Of a stretch of 64,000 bases of DNA, positions 40,301 to 53,700 are shown in pieces. Source of the DNA: Amaurobius ferox (lineage: Eukaryota; Arthropoda; Arachnida; Araneae; Amaurobiidae); NCBI GenBank assembly GCA_951213105.1, contig OX578136.1:160072178-160136177 (forward strand). The letters run 5' to 3'. The first letter of the stretch is position 1; each line of letters opens with the position of its first letter. Under the pieces are notes generated by a model. The model searched no databases. It worked only from the letters and a program-made list of their open reading frames with translations, and was not told the origin of the DNA. The position numbers and the translations under genes were made by a program.

Positions 40301-43300
40301 AAATAAGAAAAAATATTTTTAAAAATTAAATATCAAAACTTTCTTTGGCGAAGCTCCAATTAAACAATCCGCGAGGGGTCAACCTCGAACACGCTTATTG
40401 GAAATGTTTCCAATCTATTAACAATACATAGCCAATATTGTTTAAATATTAGCAAACAATATTGATGCAGTATTGTATGTATTTAGATATATTTCTAATG
40501 AGACGTTAAAATATACAGTATTGGGGCAATACTGAAATACTTCAAAGGAAATTGTAATCATTTCAATATTTTTCTCGAATAATTCTTTAACGAAAGCACT
40601 TCGCTAGTAAAATAGCAGGAAACAGATAAAAATATCAAACTGTTTCCGAAAGGGAGAACCATGTTTCGTAAGGAAAATGAAACAGCAGTCACTCCAGAAA
40701 ATGCTGGAGACAAACATCACTTTCCTTTATAGATTAACTGATATTATTTATTTTAACGAAGGCAGCTCTATTTTGCCACCAAAACCCTTCAAAAATACAT
40801 TTTTTTTCTACTGGTGAAGTGTTTTCTACAGAGTTAATTTTTACAGCAGTTGAGTGGATAATTTTATACATTCTGTATTTATTTAATTTTCTTTCAATAG
40901 TTATGCGAATTCCTTACTAAAATTTTATTTTAGACTTTTGATACAATGGTATTGCAGTAGAAAGGTGAAAGAAGGCAAGGTTTATTATAATACTTAAAAT
41001 ATTCTATTTTTCTTTCCACAGAGTGAGAGGGAGCGAGGTTCTCACATATCCTACATGTTCCGACTTCCCTTCGCTGCCGGTAGTGTCTTCAGTGCGAGCA
41101 TGCTTGACACTCTTCTCTACCAGGTAAGTTTGCAATTTTACAAAAATTTGGTATTTTTTGGCAAAAATTGATATCCTCCCTTTACAACATAAGTTCAATC
41201 CTGCTCTTACCATTTACTCTTTAGATCTAATGGCGATTATCATTTAACTTCGTATTGTAGTTATTTTTTGTGGTTTGTTTATTCTGACCCTATAAAAACT
41301 CCTCGTAATCAGAATATTTTCTGGATCTGGAGATCAAGGAAAGTAATCCATTATTCGAAAATATACTCGCCCTGAAATCCTTCAACTGGTCCAGTGGCGT
41401 TTCAAGGTTCATTAATTCAAAAAATCTGATGTGGGCAGCACATGACTTTCCCTGCAGACATATATCCACGTTCTCTTTTTTTAATTACATTTAATTCACT
41501 TTTAACTCAAATTTCGTTCTCATTTGAAAACTGGACTTATTTTCAAAGATGGCGTAGAGAAAATACGAAAAAATTCAAATATCTCGAGAACGGCTAGCTC
41601 TACTGTAATTGGGTTGATCTTATTCTTTTCTTCGTTAAAAATTACGTATTAAACGAGCATTTAATGGATATATTTGAGCATACGTAGTTTTTTATTTTAC
41701 ATTTTGGCGATTTTTGCGGGCTATTTTGCAAAAAAAGGCAGGTTATTTCTTTTCAAATCATGCCAAAATCTAATCAGCACCAGGGTGACCCACAAGTGAC
41801 TTACCTACCAAATTTTGTGAAATTAGGTTTATTAGTTTTTTAGTTAGAGTGGACACAAGATTTTGCGGGTCATTTCGCAAAAAAGGCGGGTTCTTTTATT
41901 TCGAATCGTACCCAAAACTAATCAGCACCAGATTCGCCCACAAGTGACTTACCTACCAATTTTTATGGAATTCAGTCTATTAGTTTTTCAGTTAGAGTGG
42001 ATACAAAATCTGCACAGACGTCACACTAAAAATAGTTTTTCGTATTCTAGAGGTCTCGACATGTGTAGATCCGTTGAAAATTCGAGTTGCGATTTTCAGT
42101 ATGATTCCAATACTTTCCCTATACATTACCATGTATTGCAGGGAAAGTAAAAACGTTAAAATTTGATGTCATTGGGAGATGCTTCGTTGCCAAATTACGA
42201 AACAATTTTGGATTAAAAAAATTTCTTGTCCAGTTTTTGTAATATCATTATAACTTCTCTGGAACTACAGTATCACTATGTCAGAGCACCAAATACAACC
42301 CCGAGTGCTGAAAAAACTCATCTATATTGAATCGGGCATGTTGAATCCAAATCTGAAATCCTTTTCACAAATTAACCCTTCGATTTGGAGATATAGCCTT
42401 TCAAAATTCTAGCTATTATTTGGTTTATAATCTCAAGCCAAAGGCGTTGCCACAACACTATGCAATTGCATGGTCATTAGACTGAAAGGAAAACTATATT
42501 CAGCTCATGGAGTTAGAGATGAGACCGTCTCCATGATTCAGCTGAATAGGAAAGTTAATATTTAAATGTCATCCCAATTTAAAAATTCAGAACCATGGTG
42601 TTAAAGAGACTTGCTTCGTCCTTTATCTTCAAATTCATGTTTTAAACAATACAATTAATGTTCATAATTGGATTGGTTGAAGCTGAATTTTATAACCCAT
42701 GAAGAAAAAGGGAGTGAGCCCATGTTATGACCAGAAATTCAGAACCATGGTGTTAAAGAGACTTGCTTACTTCTTTATCTTCAAATTCATGTTTTAAACA
42801 ATACAATTAATGTTTATAAATAGATTAGTTGAAGCTGAATTGTATGACCCATGGAGACAAAGGGAGTGAGCCCATGTTATGACCAGAAATTCAGAACCAT
42901 GGTGTTAAAGAGACTTGCTTCTTTCTTTATCTTCAAATTCATGTTTTAGACAATACAATTAATGTTTATAAATAGATTGGTTGAGGCTGAATTGTATGCC
43001 CCATGGAGAAAAATGGAGTGAGCTCATGTTATAACCATAAATTCAAAACCATGGTGTTAAAATGACTTGTTTCCTTCTTTATCTTCAAATTCATGTTTTA
43101 AACAATACAATTAATGTTTATAAATAGATTAGTTGAAGCTGAATTGTATGACCCATGGAGACAAAGGGAGTGAGCCCATGTTATGACCAGAAATTCAGAA
43201 CCATGGTGTTAAAGAGACTTGCTTCTTTCTTTATCTTCAAATTCATGTTTTAGACAATACAATTAATGTTTATAAATAGATTGGTTGAGGCTGAATTGTA

Positions 43301-46300
43301 TGCCCCATGGAGAAAAATGGAGTGAGCTCATGTTATAACCATAAATTCAAAACCATGGTGTTAAAATGACTTGTTTCCTTCTTTATCTTCAAATTCATGT
43401 TTTAAACAATACAATTAATGTTTATAAATAGATTAGTTGAAGCTGAATTGTATGACCCATGGAGACAAAGGGAGTGAGCCCATGTTATGACCAGAAATTC
43501 AGAACCATGGTGTTAAAGAGACTTGCTTCTTTCTTTATCTTCAAATTCATGTTTTAGACAATACAATTAATGTTTATAAATAGATTGGTTGAGGCTGAAT
43601 TGTATGCCCCATGGAGAAAAATGGAGTGAGCTCATGTTATAACCATAAATTCAAAACCATGGTGTTAAAATGACTTGTTTCCTTCTTTATCTTCAAATTC
43701 ATGTTTTAAACAATACAATTAATGTTTATAAATAGATTAGTTGAAGCTGAATTGTATGATTTATGCAATCATTTATGCAATGCATATATAATACTCGCTA
43801 TGATACTGGCCAATCACCAATTTGTCGAGGTCGGGGTTTGATCCCGGGGCTAATGCGTGGTAGGCCAGTATCATAGCGTTGAGCTAAAGACGTCTCCAGC
43901 TCAAGGCATTTAAAACTGACTTATGAGCGTTCGCTACATAGATTTCCTTAAATTACAGAGATGACTCTAGACAGAACCACACAAAATCTTTTCAGTGAGG
44001 AATTTGAGGCTTTTTCGATACTCAAGCACATTCCTGCTTATCTGCACCGCTCTGTTACGTGTCAAAAGCTAATTTACATATTTTTAATGTGCGTCCTTTT
44101 TGTTGAAGTATGTCTATTTTTTCCTGCAGGCTTTCGTGAAGGAGTACATGATCACGTTCGTCCGTCTCCTGCTCGGCATTGACCAGGCCCCGGGTTCAGG
44201 TTTCCTCTCCTCGGTGAGTATAAGGTCATGAATTGTATAAAGGTGATGAATAGTAAGGTTGCAATTTATCTGCACACTTCATTAAACCATAGTAAGGAAA
44301 TACGAAATCACAACGCTACCATAAATAAGCTTCACGTATAGAGAAACTCGGGCCATCAAATCGTCTTAAACTTTACTACATTGACCCTAGTGTTTGTATA
44401 TCAGTAACTAGCAGAAAGACTTGACGTTCCTTGGGATAATACTGAAACAAAATTAACTGCACAAAATGTGAAATATTTTAATTTTAAGCCTGTGATAAAT
44501 TAAGGCAAAAAGAAGTCAATGAAAAGGTATTTAAATCCATTGACCATTCTCGAATTTTGACCGGTCATTGCAAAAAAAGAGCAGTAACTTTAATTCCTTT
44601 GTTCCGAGACCATATAGGATATACTATGTTCCGAGGCCATGTGTAGGATACCCTTTGTTCCACGGCCATGTGTAGGATATCCTTTGTTCCGAGGCCATGT
44701 GTAGGAGGATTAAATTAAAAACACTCCGATCGAAGAACTCTCTTTCCTCGTTCAATTAAACTTGAATGGGATCCCTAAAAGTAACCAGGCTGGTCGCTGA
44801 AGTATATATTACAGCTATGAAAAATTGGTGATATTTTTAACCATAAACCTGTTATTTAATCATTTTAAAAAACTAGAGGGAAAGTAAGTATATATGTTGA
44901 GCAGTTTAAGCACTCATGATAGACAAACAGGTATTTAATTCTCGTTATTCCACGTCTCCCTGCAGGGTGATAAAACTTAAATCAGGATATTCTCAGTACT
45001 GAACCTACCTCGCATATATATATATATATTTCATGTTCTATATATTAGCTTCCTTATCCCTATATTTTTACTATTGACACATTGCAAAATTCTGCTGCTG
45101 CATATGAGCAAGTTTGTTCACACATGTTGAATTTTAAATTGTATCTACCATATAGTAGTTACTAAGTGATATTAATAAAAATAGTTTACAATCTTCCATT
45201 AATTTATGCTGCACAGGCGCATATTATTGGTTAGAGTATATATAAATATTATTATTATTATTATTATTATTATTATGTGACCTTTTGATTTGAGCTAGAT
45301 TTATCTTCAAGAAGTTTATGTAATTCATTATTTTATTTTGTTTTTGTTTTTCTTATTTTATTTAATATTTTTGTTGAGTGCTAAATTTAGGTAAGTCCTT
45401 TCATGATTTTCTGCATGTAATTCTTGTTTATCCTCTGTTCAATTATTTTAGTCTACTTGTATTTGTACCTGCCTATCCTTATTTCCTGATCCTTTGCCAT
45501 CTGTTTTATTTTATTTTATATTTCAAATCCTCGTTGACAGATCATTTAACCTTTTGCATGTTATTTAACTAGGGTATGTCATTCATTTCATGTTCTATAT
45601 ATTAGCTTATTTATCTCTATACTTTTATGATATATATATATACACCATTACAATTTTAATAACAATCATGTGATTCTCACACAAGAAATTTCAATGACCT
45701 GTTTTACGTTATTACAACATAGTTTTTTGGAATGTTCAAGCATTTTTCAAAATTAATTTATTGAAAGCAATTTAGTTCTAAATTTGCCAATAGTATGTGA
45801 ATATTATTCTTCAATGATATAGCCAATCACTTGATTTTATGTCATACCCCTATAACGGTTGAAGCGGGATTTTTGCCGTTATATGACATTGCCTCAGCCC
45901 TGTTTTTAACACTTTAAAACATAGTTGAAAAGTGTTTATGACTTTGTTCATTCTGTCTGTCTGTCTGTCTCTCTGTCTGTCCGTTAGCACGATAACTTCC
46001 GTAAAAATGACTATATCAAAATGAAATTTTAGTATGTTTTTCAGACGATCTGTGGGACCTATGGGAATATAAATTAATAATATCACCCAATTAGTTTTGG
46101 ATTGAACCAGTGTTGAAAAAATGAAATACATTGAACCCTATGGGACCTAATTTTTCAAACATTTTTAAGCGAATTTAAAATTCACAGATTGCTTCGAAAG
46201 TTTTAGAAAATATTTAATTATCCCATAAAATATATAGAAAAAATTTCAATAAAATATGTCAGGTAGTTTTTTAAATAAAAATTATTTAATATAGAGAGAA

Positions 46301-49300
46301 AAACAAATTCAATATAATTCTGACTTTTGCTATATCCTCCAGAAAGAAAAAAGAGATATATTATATAATAAATATCTTTCCAATAGTTTCTTTGTTTTAT
46401 ATATTAGAGAGGTTTCACATTTTAAAATAAAAATTTTTTAATGCAATAAATTATTATAATATTGTGATGAATGAAAAGATTATAAACATGTTTATGAATT
46501 ATACTGCTTTTATATAGAGGCGATTTATATTGCGATGACATCATTTGAATAAAGTTCTTTTATTTTCAATGAAGCTTTGAAATATAATAGATTATTGTAG
46601 TATTATGATAATTTTAAAAATATTACTGAGGAATGTATCGCATTTTAGAGATGTTTAAACCAGGCAATTTATATTTCAATGCCATCATTTGAATGAAGTT
46701 CATTTTTTTCGATGAGGTTTTCAAATATAATAAATTTATGTAGTATTGTGATAATTTTAAAAATATTACCGAGCATTGTATCGCATTTTAGAGATGTTCA
46801 TATAAAATTGCTTTGAAGTTGGAAAGTGTTTCATAATCAATGCCTTATGCATGATTGATCTTTCTTGTTCAATAGTTGTCCAAGTTATTCTTTAATGCTT
46901 TATTGTCAAACTCAGGTGACTGAGGCTCATTTGTCTAACATACAATTTCATAATATTGTATTATAAAATATATAATCCCAAATTGTCCATTTTATCCACA
47001 GAGGGATGTTAGTCCTTTCTTTAATACTAGGAGACTTCACCTCCTGCTCGCTGAGCCAGCTTCGCGAGCTTTTTCAAACCCAACTAATGTTTAAATCGAA
47101 AAATAATTTATTTCAGCGTATTTTCCTACCATTTCTCTACAAATGTACCAAATTTTATAGTTTTTACGGTACGAAACAAGGAAACTGGAGTGACTCACAC
47201 ATGAGTTTCACTTCAGAAGTTCAGAAGTACATAAAAAGTTGAATAACTCATACATTAAATCGAAATTTCAAAAAAGAGGCTCCATTTTGCAAAATTTCAA
47301 CTACGTAGGTGCATGCCTTCCAAAATGAGTGGCCTTGCTATTGTTACTCTGTTCAGAACGTGAACAAGCTCAAATATTCTGTCTTTCACATTAAATATTT
47401 CTTAAACTAAAACATTAATCAAAAGAGGATTTATTTCAGCTTGTCCCCTTAATATTTCTCTATAAATGTACCAATTTTTTATGGTACGAGGTAGAGAAAC
47501 TCGAAGAGCGCGAAATTTGACTAACAGTAACAGCGGCGTCTGCTACTTTTAATATAAAGAGACTATTGCATCTCCCTATAGAAAGAACTAAATTTTGAAA
47601 TTCCGTGTCCATATAAACTTACCTAGCCGCCTGTTACGCTAAACGTATTACCACCTTACACTGCATCTTAATCTCTGTTGGTAGTTGGGACGAAGGGAAA
47701 TTAAAAATATCATGAGAGAACTAACTCATTTAGAGAGTAATATGGAAGCTTTCTATTTCAATAATTTTATCTTTAGAATAACTTTGTGTGTGTGTGTGTT
47801 TCGGGGGGGTGGGGAGAGGAGATTTAATTCAGTTTTTCCTTTTCCATGATTATACCCTCCTTTGAACTCGCTGTTCTTGTCTTGTCGCAGATGCGAATCA
47901 CGAAAGAAGACGCCTGGATTCGCACTTACGGCCGCCTCTACCAGAAACTCTGTTCCTCTACCTGCGAGATTCCGATTGGCATCTACAGGACGCAGGTGGC
48001 CGGCCCTGCTGAGGCCAGGACGGTAAGCCCCGCGTTTCTGTCTTTAGAGTATTTTCTAACAAGTTGTCGATTCAATCGGCTCATTTAATTCCAGAGATAA
48101 GTATTTCTCTCTGCAACAATCCTCCTTTGACGCAATTTCACTATATCAGTGCGTAAATGGGAGGGAAGGGGGATTAATGTATGTTTACATAATATATGTC
48201 ACTTAAACAACTTACTCTTGACATAAGTTAAGTAATCCTGGTAATTTTCCACAATTTTAAAGGATAGAAAGAAATTAGTCTATAGATTAGTGTCTTCAAA
48301 ACTTTCAACATCCTTGTAGGATTAGGGATTTTAGGACACAGATCTTATCGGTGTGCCCCATCTATACATTAATCTTATTGGCGTATCTATGATTGGTTTA
48401 TATTTAAAACTCGATCATCTAATTTAATAAATGTAATAATTTATTTTAAAATGTAAGTTACTAAACCTTCTTTGAATGAGGTTGATTTATTTAGGTGTTG
48501 GTTATTTTGCCTTTTAACAACATGTCCGTTCTCCGAATTCGACTTATTTCAAGAAGTACTATATTCTATTATGAGCTACGTTATGAGAAAAGCCCTTCAC
48601 TCTGCCTGTCCCACTTGGCTGGAAAAATGTTGCTAATTTTGGCTGCTAATTTTTGCAACATATTGAGAAATTGACGAAAATGTCGTCAAATCAATATCTT
48701 GTCTTTGTTAGTTCCTGTCGCTTTGTTGGAATTACTAATTTAACATTCTTAATTCAAAACAGAGTGAGTTTAACTGTTCGCGAGTCGGGAACTTTTTGTT
48801 AGGAGGTCTAGAGGGTCATAAATTAATTGCAGTTTGGTAGGGGATGGTACGATATTTATGTTCCGTCAGAGATCGTATATTAGTACTAATATTATTCATT
48901 TGGAGCGGTGCGTGGTCGGTTCGCTTGATATTAGGAACGCGAGGTATAGAGGATTCTTTTGATATAGCCATAGAGAATATATAGATCAAGATCATATTGA
49001 CTAATAGTGCTTCCATGGTCACTGGTGTCATTTATATTCGACCCAATAAATAGTTTTGAAATCTATAATGACTTCTCTAAGAATTTGGATAGCACGCTAG
49101 ATTGGTTTATTGCTAAGTTTATCCTGGTGAGGAATTTTAATATACCTAGTACAAATTGGTATGATACCGATTATATAAGGATTTCTCCTTAAGCTGTTGA
49201 GTATTTTATTTTATTCGTTGAATCTACATGGCTGTATGAAACTTAATGATATACCAAATTGCAACGGAAAAATTCTTGATCTTTGGTAACTAATATTTCT

Positions 49301-50759
49301 AGTGAAGACTTGGGTCTTATTAATCATTCATGTGTAAATGGTGTTGTTAATATCGAGTGTATTAGTCACATTGAAATTTTCTCGTTCGCTGGAGTGGGCT
49401 ATTGTTCCATTACAGGATGTAGGGACACCTTTGCCTATACACTCTTCATCTTATTTAACTTCTCCTTAAATCCCACCTTTCCCGGCATTTAGAAGAGGTC
49501 AAAGATTTTACAGATCCATAGGAAAGAATGAAGCTCATTACTATACCTGCCCCCTCTTTTTAGAATTTTTGAAGATATTGTTCATCTAGGGGTCTATATG
49601 AGGGTTGAGAACTCTATTTACTCTATGCAAAATGGCTTCGTGCGGAAGTACGGTGACTAATCTACTTTGTGTTTGCAGAGATATTGTTGCTCTTCAGAAT
49701 GGTAATCCACTTGATGTTGTTTACACAGATCTCGCCAAGGCTTTTGATAGAATGGACTTTGGAATTTTGATACAGAAGCTTTATGAATTCGGGTTTCCAT
49801 TGGCTCTAATGGATTGTTTTACTTTTTTCTCACTAATAAAAACTAATAAAGAACTGTTTGTCCTGTATAGTTCCGCAGTGTCGTATATTTCTAGAAATGG
49901 GTCAGGTGTTCCCCAGAGCTCGAAACTTTGTTCCCTACTGCTTTTCTCTTTGTTAATGACATTCTTGACAAGTTGAAATTTGCCAAATACTGTTTAGATG
50001 CCTTAAAATATTGATGATTGTCATAAACTTCAGCACGATTTGGATGCTTTGTACTTGTGGTCTGAAAGTCTTTTAAATTGTTTGCAAATACTTCTGAATT
50101 TGTTGTTTTTAATAAGTTTTTTATCAATCCAAGTTTTACGTGAAAAGGTGGAAGCAATATCTTAGTTGGATCAACTAGCAGGATGTTTTGAGCACTTTTT
50201 TCTCAGGTTGATATACTTTCCTTAGAACGCCGGTTCCTTAGAACTCCAGTTACGCCTCTTAAAATGCTCGGCAGTGCAATGGCTATATCCAATGGCATAA
50301 AAAGTAACAGAATTTAGCAAAACCTCCTTGCATATCCGAAAGCATGCCAAAGACTTAAATAGCCACAGATATTCCACTGGTAGGCATTATATTTAATTGC
50401 TTCAAGTAGAAATTTCATGTTATCGTAAGTTGTTTTAGATGTACAGAATGAGCAATCGGTATGGATGGTTCAGAATTTCTACAATGTAAGACAACTTTTA
50501 AACTTCTCTGCGAAGAGTCTATTAAAAGTATCCATTTTAATGGCTCGTATTCTTGTTTCATTTCTCTAAAAAAGCAACGGATATCATTGCAGAATACCAT
50601 GGGACCATCCACAGTGGGAAACATTTTCAAAGCCTGATTTCGTGTTCTGTAATGGAAAATTGTAACACTAGCTTCAAAGATTTCTTTCTCTTAACCTTGA
50701 GACAAGAAGTTCTGCTTTGGCTTTTGAAAGAGAAAACTCTATATAAATAAAATTGAAAA

Positions 50760-50792
<33 letters not shown>

Positions 50793-53700
50793 TTTTCCCA
50801 TCATCATGGGAGAACGGCTGAACCGAATTTGATGAAATTTTTTGGGTAGCCTAAAAATAGCCTCACTTAAAATTTAGTCCATGTTTTGAGTTTCTACAAC
50901 CAGTGGTTCTCGAGATATTAGTAAAAAACGAAATTTTCGTTTGTCTCATCATCACGGGAAAACGGCTGAACCGAATTTAATGAAATTTTGTGGATAGCCT
51001 TAAAATAACCCCCCATAAATTTTGTCCAAGTTTCGAGTTTCTAAGACCAAGGGTTGTCGAGATATTAATGAAAAACGGAACTTTTTCTTAGGAGATCTAC
51101 TCTCCAACTCCGTGGTTTATCCAAACGGAAAGGATGAAAATCGTTTGTTTTAAACGCCAAAGTGAAATAAAACTTTATTTCCGAGTTTGGTGCAGGATTT
51201 TTGCATTAATTAGTCACTATAGCAAAACATAAATTGTTTGAAACATGAATTTAAATGGAAAAATCTACCTCCATAGTTCATCTCTCACAAGTTTTTACTC
51301 AACGATGTAAAGTATAAAGAAATCAAAATGGCTATTTAATTTCGCATTTTATGAGGAAGATTCTATCTTATATCATGTTGCTCGGCAACGGAATGAAATT
51401 AAATGTGTTGTTAATATCGATTATTATCTTTTTTTATTTGTATAATAAATAAATGGATGTAAAAATATATTTTATAAATGAACGGTTTGATTGTTCTTTT
51501 AATTATATATATTGCGGACTGTGTACATCACTTTCAATTATTTTAGTAAAGAGGTTTCAAGTTCATATATTGTGTTTACCCAATAAACTCATTTAGCCGA
51601 TTGTTGAAGCAGAAAAAGAGTAGAACGGGTGTATGTATCTCCTAATACAATTTTACTTTTTTCATTTAGTATATACAAACGGGATCAGGATATTTTATTC
51701 TTCAGATCTGCAAATTCAGAGCTACGAATTTAGAGGAATATCTCTAAATAACTTGGTAACTTTTCTTAAACTTTACCAAATTAGTGGAAATCTCTCCAAA
51801 TTGATAAAAATGACCCAAATCAATGAAATTAAATTTGTTTTTTTAGAATAAAGTTCTGAAATGATGTTTCTGTAGCATTTGTCGGTCAGTCCATCCATCC
51901 TACTTAGTAACACATTTAAGGAATTTTTTTAATATCACCAAATTGGTAAAAATATTTCTAAATCCATAAAAATATCATGAAATTGATAAAATCGCGCTAA
52001 ATAAATGAAATTAATTGTGTTTTGTTAGGGGATAGTATTGTGATGATGTTTCGTCAATTTGTCACATAATGGGATTCTCAGTTCTACAGTCTCACTTGGC
52101 GGTAAATTTGGCGATTTTTTAAGTTATAGCTAAATTGACGAAAATGTCGCCAAACCTTCCATGGAGATTGCATTATTCAGATCATATGATTTCCATCAAT
52201 TTATTTAATGCAATTGATATTATGTCGCTTAGCAACGGATCGAATATGTTATGCGGCATATGATTTTTATTAAATCTTTTCCGATTTGAATAGTAAAAAT
52301 ATGTATATAAAATAAATTTCATTGACATTGAATTTTTGACTGGATAATATCAATTACGGTCTTCAGGTTTAAACATCATTATTATGATATTTTCGGGGAC
52401 TGTTGATTCAAGGATTACTGATATTTTCAAATTATTATGGAATTGTTTTATTATGACGAAAATTGTTGAAACTCATATATAGTACGTTGTACGAGTAATC
52501 TTCTACAAATGCATGAGTATATCTTCCAATCTACGAGAATATAAGTAGTACAGGTATATTGGCATATATTTTGATATATATTGACATATATTCGAATCAA
52601 TTACGACCTTCTGGTATTAAGATTACGGGGATTTTTGATACTTTCAATTTTTTATGTCATCTCTTTTATTTTGGCAAATATTTTTGAGACACATATTGCA
52701 ATACGGGTAAGCTTCTACTAACACACTGGCATATTTTCTAATATGCGACAATATAAGTAGTACGGGGTTGCATATATTGATTCAATTCCTTTTTTTTGTA
52801 AATTTGCATACAAAAGGGACCAGGATGTTTTATTCTTCAGATCTGCCCGTGAAGATAATTTTGCATAGTGAGAACAGATATTCTTAAACTTCTCTTTATG
52901 AGCAATAAATTTAATATTTTAACAGAATTTGCACATGATTGCGAATTATAAATTTATTTATATTATACACTCCGTACGAAGAACGGGTATGCTGCTAGTA
53001 TTAAATAAGATTATTTAAGTCCTGTTGATTAAATGCTTTTGCTTCACAATTGTTTTCCCCAGATACATAGTCTCATTATGAAAGTGTTGTGCCTCCTCCG
53101 GAATAGAGCCCTCGTCACACTCCATTCCTTCTAAAAATGCCGGACCTTTCTCTGAAGAGTGCGAAACTAGTAAAGTACCATTATGGGGACTGCTAATGAT
53201 TGTGCTTTATTAGTTCCAGATTGGTTAGTGAGGGACTGCTTCGCTCATTGCTGAGCTTAAGCTTGGGTAAACAAGCAAACTCATTGCCGAGTTTTCACGA
53301 TGCTGACCTCAAAAACATGGGGAATCAACTCATCTGTAACAGAGTTTGATCTTGTTCTCAGGTGATTTTAACATATTTGTCTGTGCTAGATATTCACGAT
53401 TTTCCTCGTACTTGACGGAAGTGTGAGTCAGTTTTCCTTCAGGGAAAACACCTATTATCGGCAGCATGGCTATTTCTAGCCATCGACTGGTAAATTATCA
53501 TCTCCTTGTAAAAGACAAGAAATCACTTACGTGATGAAGTTTAATTCTCTATCACATGCCCAAAGAAGGTCTTAATATTCAATAAAATGGATGATTTGCT
53601 AACATAAAGATCATTATATATAAATCAACTATCAGCCATCACATCACTTTTTAACCACTTTCGCAGTTTTAACCACTCATTATGAAGTGAGTTAAATAGA

